Source: Sandaracinus amylolyticus
Lineage (GTDB): Bacteria > Myxococcota_A > Polyangia > Polyangiales > Sandaracinaceae
Length of the DNA: 64,000 nt
Direction: 5' to 3'
Assembly (NCBI RefSeq): GCF_021631985.1
Contig: NZ_CP070225.1
Coordinates: forward strand, 7,440,001 to 7,504,000
This document shows, piece after piece, positions 16,101 through 23,607 of the stretch. Position numbers and translations under genes: made by a program. The notes below the pieces were generated by a model. The model saw nothing but the letters and a program-made list of their open reading frames with translations, had not been told where the DNA came from and did no database searches. How positions within the stretch are numbered: position 1 is the stretch's first letter; each line of letters begins with the position of its first letter.

Positions 16101-16646
16101 TCAGATCGAGGCCGTGTGATCGGGCTCGAAGTCGACGTCGAAGCACGCGCCCGCGTGATGGGCACGACGCTCGGCGAACGTCGCGAGCGCCGGCAGCTCG
16201 ACGCCGGTCTCGACACGCCGCTCGAGCACGGCGCCGAGCGCGCGCGCACCGCGCTCGCAGGTCGCCGCGTGCTCGGGCGCGATGCGGCCGTGCACGAAGA
16301 GGCTGAAGTGCTCGCCCTCGGACAGCGCACCGCTCGCAACCGACGCGTCGCGACGCAGCACGTCGATCTGGAAGCGCTGGCCCTCGCCTTCGAGCACGAA
16401 GGGCAGCGCGCCGTAGTACGGCCCGAAGGCGCGCACCACGGTGAAGCCGCCGGCGAGCTCGAGATCGCGTGCGATCGCGCCCGGCGGCATGAGTTGATCC
16501 GCGTGCGGTCCTGCGACGTAGCCCGAAGGCGTGCGTCGCTCGGGCACTGCAGCTCGGTCTTCGGCGTGCGCGGTCTCTTCCGGCACGATCGACAGCACGA
16601 CGGGAGTGATCGCGACCGCGGAGAGAAAACGGCGCCGCTGAAGCAT
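16101..16646 (-). CDS. Twin-arginine-signal protein heading an rSAM operon
   Basis: A 181-residue protein of unknown family. The N-terminus (LQRRRFLSA, a hydrophobic stretch, then AHA|ED near residue 28) is a Tat-type signal peptide, implying export of a folded or cofactor-bearing protein. The mature part has only two Cys (ATCERG, GACFDV) and several His late in the chain. The gene is 27 nt upstream of two coupled radical SAM genes, so it may be their modified substrate, exported by Tat after modification. ATG 16646 is chosen; GTG 16688 is possible but would bury the signal. Homology was not recognised. Confidence 0.6.
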   Translation of the reverse strand: MLQRRRFLSAVAITPVVLSIVPEETAHAEDRAAVPERRTPSGYVAGPHADQLMPPGAIARDLELAGGFTVVRAFGPYYGALPFVLEGEGQRFQIDVLRRDASVASGALSEGEHFSLFVHGRIAPEHAATCERGARALGAVLERRVETGVELPALATFAERRAHHAGACFDVDFEPDHTASI

Positions 16647-16781
16647 GAAAAGAAGGTAAGAGATTTTTCTCGGCGCCGTCAACGGCACGACCAGCGTGCG
16701 GAAAACACGCGGTCACCCACTCGAAATCGAACGGGCCCTTCGATACGATGCCTGTCGAGTCGTCGCTCCGGAGGGGTTTTC

Positions 16782-19157
16782 ATGGGGCCAGTGCGCTCTT
16801 TCGCTCGCCTGCTGGTGGTGCTGGGTCCACTCCTCCTGGCGAGCATCGCCGGATGCGCGGACGGCGGAGATCCACCCCGCCGTGACGCGGGTGGACGCAT
16901 GGACGGTTCGGCCGGTGACTCGGGTCAAGGCGGGACCGATGCGTTCGTGCCGCCGGTCGACAGCGGCGGGCCGGACACCGGCGTCGACGCCGAGGTGCCC
17001 GATCCCGTCGGCACCTGCGAGGCGTGCGACGGCAACGAGGACTGCGAGATCGGCAGCTACTGCGCGACGCTCTCGAACGGCGCGGGCCGCGCGTGTCTGC
17101 CCGGCTGCGTCCCGGATCTGCCGGAGTGCCCCCGGACGACCTGCCCGCCGGGCGGAACGCCGCCGTGCTCGTTCAACTGCATCTACGACGCGACGGGCAC
17201 CGGCGTCGACGCGAACATCTGCGCGCCGGTCGGCGGCGTGTGCTGCGTCGACGAGGACGGCGACGGATACGGCGTCGGCATCGGCTGTCTCGGCGAGGAC
17301 TGCAACGACGCGGATCCCGAGGTGCACCCGGACCGCACCGAGATCTGCGACGGCATCGACACGAACTGCAATCGCACCGTCGACGAGAACCCGAACGACT
17401 GCGACACCGGCCGCTGCACCGACGACGGCGACGGCACGTACACGGCGATCGCGGGCGGCACCTGCGCGTCGGCGACGTGCGGCGACGGAACGATCACGAA
17501 CTGCGAGCTCTACACCTGCAGCGAGGGCGGCGACGAAGGCACGACCTGCGCGACGGCGTGCGCGCCCGCGGGCACCAACGACGACACGTTCTGCATCGCG
17601 AGCGCGCACTGCGAGGACGGCACCTGCGCCGCGGACGTGCCCGACGGCGGCGCGTGCAACGAGGACACCGACTGCAGCGCGGGCCACTGCGACAACGGCT
17701 ACTGCTGCTCGAGCGGCACCTGCTGCAACGGCGACGTCGCGACGTGCCCGGGCGGCGGCGCGGTGACGCGCATCTGCACCGACACCGAAGACTGCCAGGG
17801 CTCGCGCGGCATGACGGAGTGCAACGCGCAGTTCCAGTGCGTGACGGTCGACGGCATCGCCGACGATCGCGGCTGCACGAGCACCACGCGCGCGCAGGAC
17901 TGCGGTCTCTACAATCCGATCTACTGCGACGGGACCGAGGTGCAGACCCCTCGCATGTGCCCGATCAGCTGCACGGTCGACAGCGAGTGCATCGCGCAGG
18001 CGCACTGCGACGTCGGCTTCTGCGTCCCCGACCTGCCGCCCGGCCGCAACTGCAGCCGCAACCAGGACTGCCAGGACGGGCTCACGTGCACCGACGGCGT
18101 GTGCTGCAACAGCGTGTGCAACGGCAGCTGCGAGGCGTGCGACGTGCCCGGGTTCGCAGGGACGTGCACCGCTGTCCCCGCGGGCGCGGATCTCGACGGC
18201 GAGTGCGCGGGCTTCGCGTGCAGCGGCTACTACGACGGATTCAGCGGAGGCGACGAGTGTTATCGCCGCCAGGACGTCAGTGACGCGGCCGCGGTGTGCA
18301 ACGGCGCGCGTGCGTGCGTGAGCCCCGACGTGATGTGCCCGACGCAGCCGCGCGGCCCGCTGCAGATCAACTGCCAGGATCAGTGTCAGGCGCCGACCGC
18401 GGGCACGTGCACCGGCACGATCGCGGGCAGCTGCGGCAACCTCGACAACCCGGCGATCCGCACCGAGTGCGGCACCGGCGAGTGTCGCCGTGACGTGCAG
18501 CGCTGCATCAACGGCATGCCGCAGACCTGCATGCCCGGACCGATGGTGCTCGAGACCTGCAACGGGCTCGACGACGACTGCAACGGCACGCCCGACAACG
18601 GCTCTCCCGCCGCGCTCTGCCCCGCGGCGGCGGGCGCCGAGAGCTACGCGTGCAACTCCGGCACGTGCTCGTTCACGTGCGCGGCGGGCCGCGTCGATCT
18701 CAACGGCTCGTACAACGACGGCTGCGAGTGCATCGACGACCCCTCGGCCGGCGCGTGCGCCGCGGCGACGGCGGTCGGCAACATCAACGCGGGCGGCAAC
18801 ACGATGGTCGGCGGGCTGATCACGTCCACGACCGACGAAGACTGGTACTCGGTGAACTTCCCGCTGAGCTCGCGCGGTCCCGGCGGAGGCTCGCCGTGGA
18901 TCCGCCTCACCGGCGCGAACGCGAGCAACTTCGAGCTCGACTTCTACCGCGGGTGCTCGACGGTGATGGTCTGCGGCTCGGGCGCGCCGACCGGCGTCTC
19001 GGAGCTCCGATTCGTCGACGACCAGTCGAGCGGCAACAACCAGTACAGCGGCGGGCACACCACCGACTGGCCCGCGACGGTGGTGTTCCGAGTGCGTCGC
19101 GTCGCGGCGACGACGCAGTGCTCGAGCGCGACCTACTCGATCGCCATCTCGCGCTGA
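16782..19157 (+). CDS. Cys-rich MopE-like lipoprotein
   Basis: 791 residues. A lipobox ends at Cys25 (SIAGC), followed by an Asp/Gly/Ser linker. The rest is Cys-rich. It includes MopE-type putative metal-binding motifs, one with DEDGDGYG then CNDADPEVHPDRTEICDG, and a second with ETCNGLDDDCNG. Many C-x(2-8)-C segments are like those of myxobacterial surface proteins. The last 130 residues (EDWYSVNF onward) resemble a bacterial pre-peptidase C-terminal beta domain. ATG 16782 has an excellent GGAGGGG 6 nt upstream. It is probably outer-membrane anchored; a ligand or metal role is family-based inference. Confidence 0.75.
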   Translation: MGPVRSFARLLVVLGPLLLASIAGCADGGDPPRRDAGGRMDGSAGDSGQGGTDAFVPPVDSGGPDTGVDAEVPDPVGTCEACDGNEDCEIGSYCATLSNGAGRACLPGCVPDLPECPRTTCPPGGTPPCSFNCIYDATGTGVDANICAPVGGVCCVDEDGDGYGVGIGCLGEDCNDADPEVHPDRTEICDGIDTNCNRTVDENPNDCDTGRCTDDGDGTYTAIAGGTCASATCGDGTITNCELYTCSEGGDEGTTCATACAPAGTNDDTFCIASAHCEDGTCAADVPDGGACNEDTDCSAGHCDNGYCCSSGTCCNGDVATCPGGGAVTRICTDTEDCQGSRGMTECNAQFQCVTVDGIADDRGCTSTTRAQDCGLYNPIYCDGTEVQTPRMCPISCTVDSECIAQAHCDVGFCVPDLPPGRNCSRNQDCQDGLTCTDGVCCNSVCNGSCEACDVPGFAGTCTAVPAGADLDGECAGFACSGYYDGFSGGDECYRRQDVSDAAAVCNGARACVSPDVMCPTQPRGPLQINCQDQCQAPTAGTCTGTIAGSCGNLDNPAIRTECGTGECRRDVQRCINGMPQTCMPGPMVLETCNGLDDDCNGTPDNGSPAALCPAAAGAESYACNSGTCSFTCAAGRVDLNGSYNDGCECIDDPSAGACAAATAVGNINAGGNTMVGGLITSTTDEDWYSVNFPLSSRGPGGGSPWIRLTGANASNFELDFYRGCSTVMVCGSGAPTGVSELRFVDDQSSGNNQYSGGHTTDWPATVVFRVRRVAATTQCSSATYSIAISR

Positions 19158-19176
19158 GCGTCCCGCTCGTGATCTC

Positions 19177-19209
19177 GACGCCCGCGGCGCCTCGTGCGTC
19201 GCGGGCGTC
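19177..19209 (+). terminator. Hairpin after the MopE-like gene
   Basis: GACGCCCGCG (19177-19186) pairs perfectly with CGCGGGCGTC (19200-19209) across a 13-nt loop. It lies 20 nt beyond the stop at 19157 and about 40 nt before the dioxygenase start, consistent with a terminator for the lipoprotein gene. Confidence 0.45.
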
Positions 19210-19250
19210 GTCGTCTCCGCACCCTCGACACTGAACGGAACATCAGTAGA

Positions 19251-19922
19251 GTGAGCCGGGTGTCGGCTCAGCAGCTGTCGTGGCTGGACGCGCTCGAAGC
19301 GCCTCGCACGGACGACGTCGAGACGCCGGACATCGACGCGACGTTCGCGCGCGCCACCCGCATCGACGTCGGCGCGCACGCGAACGGCGAAGCACCTTCG
19401 TGGATCGAGATCGTGCCGGGCTGGGTGCGCGGACACGCAGCGCTCTTCGCCGAGCTCGAGCGGACGATCCGTTGGCGCGCCGAGCGCCGCATGATGTACG
19501 AGCGCATGGTCGACGTGCCGCGCCTCTTCGCGCGCGTGCCCGACGACGGCGAAGCATCACCGCTGCTCGATCGCATGCGCGAGGTGCTGACGGCGCGATA
19601 CGAGGCGCCGCTCGACTCCACGACGCTCGCGCTCTACCGGGACGGCGCCGACAGCGTCGCGTGGCATCGCGATCACGGGCATCGTGATCGTGCACGCAGC
19701 GTGGTCGCGGTCGCGACGCTCGGTGCGACGCGGAAGTTCTTGGTGCGCCCGTATCGCAAGTCCGGTCCGTCGCGCGTGATCGTGATCCGCGGCGGCGATC
19801 TCGTGGTGATGGGCGGCGCGTGCCAGCGCACGGTCGAGCACTGCGTGCCCAAGACCAAGCACGCGCTTCCGCGCATCGCGCTGATGTTCCGGCACTCCGA
19901 GCCGATCGCGCCGAAGGTCTGA
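19251..19922 (+). CDS. AlkB-like 2-oxoglutarate/Fe(II) dioxygenase
   Basis: A 223-residue protein of the AlkB (ALKBH2/3-like) family, which oxidatively removes alkyl groups from DNA or RNA bases. It has LALYRDGADSVAWHRD with the HxD iron ligands, a distal His in RTVEHCVPK, and PRIALMFR with the Arg residues that hold 2-oxoglutarate. The 55-residue N-terminus is divergent. The start is uncertain: GTG 19251 is chosen, GTG 19260 is equally possible. It is a single gene between two lipoprotein genes. Confidence 0.8.
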   Translation: MSRVSAQQLSWLDALEAPRTDDVETPDIDATFARATRIDVGAHANGEAPSWIEIVPGWVRGHAALFAELERTIRWRAERRMMYERMVDVPRLFARVPDDGEASPLLDRMREVLTARYEAPLDSTTLALYRDGADSVAWHRDHGHRDRARSVVAVATLGATRKFLVRPYRKSGPSRVIVIRGGDLVVMGGACQRTVEHCVPKTKHALPRIALMFRHSEPIAPKV

Positions 19923-20003
19923 TCGCGATGAGCGCCCGCGGTCGGCGCTCGTCGCGCGCGGCTGTCATGATGCGGACTCGTGCGGGGATCGTGGCGGGTG
20001 ACT

Positions 20004-21668
20004 ATGTGTCGGCGTCGTATGCGGGCTGTGCTGGTGGGGCTCTGCGCGACGCTGATGGGCGTCCTCGCAGGATGTCAGTGCGCGTCTCGCGCGCGTCCGA
20101 CGCGTGATCCGAGCGCGTCGTTGAGGACACCGATCGGGACCAACCTCGACTTCCTCAACGACTGGTCGACCGCGATGCCCTTCGTGGATCTCATGAAGAC
20201 GTCGCGGTCGTGGATCTCGGGGACGACCTCGTCGTTCGATGGTGGAGGTCCGCTCGACGTCGACGAGCGCGGCTGGGTCCGGTCGCTGCGCGAAGGACAG
20301 GTCGCGCGGACGCTGATGGTCTGGGACATCACCACGCACCCCGCGGGCCGCTACGTCGTGCTCTGGGAGGGCGAGGGCGAGATCGAGTACGGCGCAGGCG
20401 CGCACCAGCGGCTCGTGGAGAGCGAGTCGCGCCCCGGCCGTGACGTGCTCGACATCGATCCTCGGCGCTTCGGCCCGGGCATCGAGCTCAACATCGTTCG
20501 CACGAACCCGCGGAACCCGGTGCGCAACATCCGCGTGCTGGTGCCCGGCGGTGCGTGCAGCGGGGACGAGGCGCGGTATTGCGACGAGCGTCGTGCGTGT
20601 GGCGATGCGGGCGAGTGCCGCCCGTTCGAGCAGATCCATCGAGAGCAGGTGTTCCATCCCGATTTCCTGCGCTCGATGCGCGGATATTCGGCGATCCGAT
20701 TCATGAACTGGGCGGACGCGAACTCGACGATGACGCCCGAGTTCGAAGTGCGGTGGAGTGATCGCACCGAGCTCGAGGACGCGCGGTGGGCGCCGCGCGC
20801 GCCGCTCGAGGTGATGATCGATCTCGCCAATCGAGTGCACGCGGAGCCGTGGATCAACCTCCCTTCGCGCGCCGACGACGACTACGCGCGACGGGCGGGT
20901 GAGCTCTTCCGCGCGCGGCTCGACCCCGGCTTGCGCGTCTGGGTCGAGTACTCGAACGAAGTGTGGAACTCGATGTTCCCGCAGCACGAGTACGCGGCGG
21001 AGCACGGGCTGCAGCTCGGGCTCTCGTCGGATCGCTACGAGGCGGTGCTCCGTTATTACTCGCGGCGCACCGGCGAATTGCATCGCGCGTTCGGCGCAGG
21101 GTTCGGCGATGCGGGACGGATGGTGCGCGTCTACGCGGGACAGAGCGCGAGCGCGTGGGTCGCGGAGACGATCCTCGGGTTCGAGAGCGCGGGATCGCGC
21201 GCGGATGCGTGGGCGATCGCGCCGTACTTCGGCACGACGGTGACGGGCGAGACGCTGTCGCAGTGGGCGAGCCTGACCCCGGACGACTTCTTCGCGCGAG
21301 AGCAGGAGTCGGCGATCGAGGTGGTGCGCGAGCACGTGAGAGGCAATCTGGACGTCGCGCAGCAGTACGGACTCCCGCTCGTCGGATACGAAGGTGGACA
21401 GCACTACGTCGGATACGACGCGGCGCAGACCGACCAGCGCATCGAGCAGCTCTTCGCGGCGGTCAATCGCGACGCGCGGATGGAAGGGTTCTATCTGCGC
21501 TATCTCGACGCCTGGCGCGACGCGGGTGGTGGGCTGTTGATGCACCACGTCGACTGCGCGGGCGGCGGACGATACGGGTACTGGGGCGCGTCGGAGTACC
21601 TCGGTCAGCCCGACGAAGAAGCGCCGAAGCGCAGAGCGCTGATGCGGTGGTCGCACGCGTCGCGGTAG
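20004..21668 (+). CDS. Lipoprotein, glycoside-hydrolase-like (clan A type)
   Basis: 554 residues. A lipobox ends at Cys24 (VLAGC). The body has PWINLPSRADDDYARR, then VWVEYSNEVWN, where SNE fits the acid/base of clan-A glycoside hydrolases, and later VGYEGGQHY with a candidate nucleophile Glu. A Cys-rich insert (CSGDEARYCDERRACGDAGEC) sits near residue 190. Similar proteins are annotated as cellulose-binding or as unknown hydrolases. ATG 20004 gives a normal signal; ATG 20019 and an upstream GTG are alternatives. It is a probable surface enzyme or binder acting on beta-glycans; the activity is inferred. Confidence 0.65.
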   Translation: MCRRRMRAVLVGLCATLMGVLAGCQCASRARPTRDPSASLRTPIGTNLDFLNDWSTAMPFVDLMKTSRSWISGTTSSFDGGGPLDVDERGWVRSLREGQVARTLMVWDITTHPAGRYVVLWEGEGEIEYGAGAHQRLVESESRPGRDVLDIDPRRFGPGIELNIVRTNPRNPVRNIRVLVPGGACSGDEARYCDERRACGDAGECRPFEQIHREQVFHPDFLRSMRGYSAIRFMNWADANSTMTPEFEVRWSDRTELEDARWAPRAPLEVMIDLANRVHAEPWINLPSRADDDYARRAGELFRARLDPGLRVWVEYSNEVWNSMFPQHEYAAEHGLQLGLSSDRYEAVLRYYSRRTGELHRAFGAGFGDAGRMVRVYAGQSASAWVAETILGFESAGSRADAWAIAPYFGTTVTGETLSQWASLTPDDFFAREQESAIEVVREHVRGNLDVAQQYGLPLVGYEGGQHYVGYDAAQTDQRIEQLFAAVNRDARMEGFYLRYLDAWRDAGGGLLMHHVDCAGGGRYGYWGASEYLGQPDEEAPKRRALMRWSHASR

Positions 21669-21737
21669 CCGCGCTCAGCGCAGCTCGTCAGAGCAGTCGG
21701 GGTCGAAGTGCGCTCGATCCATTCTCTCGCGCGCTGA

Positions 21738-22076
21738 TCAGCGATGCGCGGAGGTGCCCTTCGACTTCGCGGCACCCTTCTTCTTCGACGGCTCGACGGT
21801 CTCGCGCTTGACCAGCTTGTTGAAGTTGCTGATCTGCCCGTCCGCCGTCTTCTCCTGCACGAGCAGCGCGAGCCCGTTCGCGTCGAACTTCTCGAACCAC
21901 TCGTCCCACTCGATCGGCGAGAGCGTTCCCTCGCCGCTGTACCCCGGGAAATCGAGCCGGATGATCCCGACGTCGTCGTCGGTCGCCGTGCTCGCGACGT
22001 CCGACGGAATCGCGCCGCGCTTCTCGGCCCAGGCCCAGATCTCGTCGTGGTCGGTCAGCACCTTCGCTGCAGACAT
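21738..22076 (-). CDS. Small conserved protein of unknown function
   Basis: 112 residues. The first 90 form a compact acidic domain (VLTDHDEIWAWAEKRGA, then IRLDFPGYSGEGTL, WDEWFEKFDANGLALLVQE and GQISNFNKLV). I recognise this as a widespread short protein often mislabelled as glucan branching enzyme. The tail is Lys/Ser-rich. Length and order fit the family. A strong GAGGAGG precedes ATG 22076. No catalytic residues are known. It stands alone, 55 nt from the dehydrogenase gene upstream of it on the same strand, and may be co-transcribed with it. Confidence 0.7.
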   Translation of the reverse strand: MSAAKVLTDHDEIWAWAEKRGAIPSDVASTATDDDVGIIRLDFPGYSGEGTLSPIEWDEWFEKFDANGLALLVQEKTADGQISNFNKLVKRETVEPSKKKGAAKSKGTSAHR

Positions 22077-22130
22077 CGTGGGTTCCTCCTCTCGTCCATT
22101 CGTGCAAGCGGCGGTCCGCGCGCGCGCGGA

Positions 22131-23144
22131 TCACACCGCGCGCGACTCGGCGACCCGCGAGGCGACGCGCATCAGCCCGATCGCGACGAGCACCGCGCCG
22201 ACCCCGGCCACCACCGCGCCCATCGCCGGCGCCCTGCGTGCGGTCACGTCCGCGCTGCGCCGTCGCACCATCCCGCGGTGATCGCCGCGCTCCGAGCCGG
22301 GACCGAGCACCCGCGGCTCGTGCGGCTCGCGCCGCATCTGCGGCTCGAACATCCGACGCTCGACGATCTTGTCGGAGAGCGCCGGCATCCACCTCGCGAG
22401 CAGGAGCTGCGCGCGCCCGCTCGTGCCGACCGCGACCTCGCGCTTCGGGCGCACCGCGCAGTCGAGCAGCGCACGCGCGACGATCTCGGGCGCGTACACC
22501 GGCGGCGGCGCGGCCGGCACTCCGTCGTCGAGACGGTTCCTCGCGTGCGCGAAGAACGGCGTGTCGATCGACGCCGGCTTCAGCAGCGTGATCTGCACCG
22601 GCACTCCGTCGTGCTCGAGCTCCACGCGCAGCGCGTCGGTGAACCCCTTCACCGCGTGCTTCGCCGCCGAGTTCGCGCCCTGCAGCGGCATCGCGTGATC
22701 CGAGACCACACCACCGACGTTGATCAGCGTGCCCCCGAGATCGCGCATGCGCTCCACCGCGACCCGCGAGCCGTAGACGGTGCCCCAGAAGTCCGTGTCG
22801 AAGAGCTCGCGCATGTCGTCGACCGGCACCTCGAGCGCGCGTCCGTACACCGACGTGCCCGCGTTGTTGATCCACGTGTCGATGCGCCCGAAGCGAGCCT
22901 CGGCGACGTCGGCGACGTGCCTCACGTCGTGCTCGCTCGACACGTCGGCGACGACCGCCTCGGCGCGTCCTCCTTCACCGCGGAGCTGCTCCGCGAGCTG
23001 CTCGATCTCGGGGCTGCGTGCGGCCATCACCACCCGCGCACCGCGCGAGGCCGCGAGCCGCGCCGTGCTGAGGCCGATGCCGCTCGATGCGCCGGTGATC
23101 ACGACGACCTGCTCCTCGATCGGCTTCTGCGTCCGGAATCCCAT
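22131..23144 (-). CDS. Short-chain dehydrogenase/reductase with C-terminal membrane anchor
   Basis: 337 residues. The Rossmann fold starts with TGASSGIG for NAD(P) binding. NNAG follows, and an ANSAAKHAVKG segment stands where YxxxK is usual: the Tyr is replaced by Asn-Ser while the Lys is kept. The C-terminal 80 residues extend beyond a normal SDR and end in a hydrophobic helix (VVAGVGAVLVAIGLM), suggesting a membrane anchor. ATG 23144 has GAGGGA upstream. The substrate is unknown, and the changed catalytic Tyr may mean altered or lost activity. It is divergent from the carbamoyltransferase across a region holding an operator-like palindrome. Confidence 0.75.
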   Translation of the reverse strand: MGFRTQKPIEEQVVVITGASSGIGLSTARLAASRGARVVMAARSPEIEQLAEQLRGEGGRAEAVVADVSSEHDVRHVADVAEARFGRIDTWINNAGTSVYGRALEVPVDDMRELFDTDFWGTVYGSRVAVERMRDLGGTLINVGGVVSDHAMPLQGANSAAKHAVKGFTDALRVELEHDGVPVQITLLKPASIDTPFFAHARNRLDDGVPAAPPPVYAPEIVARALLDCAVRPKREVAVGTSGRAQLLLARWMPALSDKIVERRMFEPQMRREPHEPRVLGPGSERGDHRGMVRRRSADVTARRAPAMGAVVAGVGAVLVAIGLMRVASRVAESRAV

Positions 23145-23364
23145 GTTCGTCCCTCGCTCTTCGCTGGCTCCTCGAGCAGCGACCGTGCCCGTCACTCGCG
23201 CTCGGATGTGCGGGAGCGCCACGCTCGTCGCGCAGGATCGAGACGCGCTGCCACGCCCTGCGTGGCGGGACCGCAGCGTGCGCGACGCGCCACGGTGGTA
23301 CGCGCGCTGCACTCGGGGCCACTGCGCGCGAGTCGTCCGCATCGCGCGACGAGGGAGGCGCACG

Positions 23365-23577
23365 ATGATCGCTCCGAACCGCAGGACGTGCTCCATCGCC
23401 GCGTGGCTCGCGCCGCCGCGGCGCGGCACGCCGATGTCCGAGCCCGAGCCCCGTCCAGCCGATCACGAGGCGACACGCGAGGAGCGACGACGCGAGGCGG
23501 CGCGCATCGCGCCGGCGCCCCTGCGTCGCACCGCTCGTGGTCGCGCCGCGACGCGACGAGCGCTCTCGCGCGCTTGA
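23365..23577 (+). CDS. Possible small Arg/Ala-rich protein
   Basis: A 70-codon frame preceded by GAGGGAGG 6 nt before ATG 23365, a better site than many real genes here. The product is rich in Arg, Ala, Pro and Glu, with a charged stretch (EATREERRREAARIA) and no hydrophobic segment; it matches no family I know. The frame ends inside the palindrome at 23573-23590. High-GC frames are often open by chance, so this is a weak call resting on the ribosome binding site alone. Confidence 0.25.
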   Translation: MIAPNRRTCSIAAWLAPPRRGTPMSEPEPRPADHEATREERRREAARIAPAPLRRTARGRAATRRALSRA

Positions 23578-23590
23578 ACGATCGTTCAAG
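23573..23590. promoter_or_regulatory. Perfect 18-bp palindrome, operator-like
   Basis: CTTGAACGATCGTTCAAG is perfectly self-complementary and AT-richer than its surroundings. It lies 17 nt before the carbamoyltransferase ATG. Size and symmetry fit a homodimeric repressor operator, for instance of TetR type. No regulator gene of that family is adjacent, so the binding protein would be encoded elsewhere. Confidence 0.5.
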
Positions 23591-23607
23591 AACCCAGGAG
23601 CACCCCG

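Larger units (their letters stand above)
23145..23607. other. 463-nt divergent intergenic region
   Basis: The region separates the divergent dehydrogenase and carbamoyltransferase genes. It holds the perfect 18-bp palindrome at 23573-23590, a possible small frame at 23365-23577 with a good ribosome binding site, and ribosome binding sites for both flanking genes. No further gene, repeat or RNA element is recognised. Confidence 0.6.

Noticed and set aside
19240-19260. GTAGAGT-like patch near the AlkB start and similar patches before 40438 and 55313, considered as a shared promoter element
   Set aside because: The copies differ in position and sequence and no consistent -35 partner was found; not enough to call a promoter.
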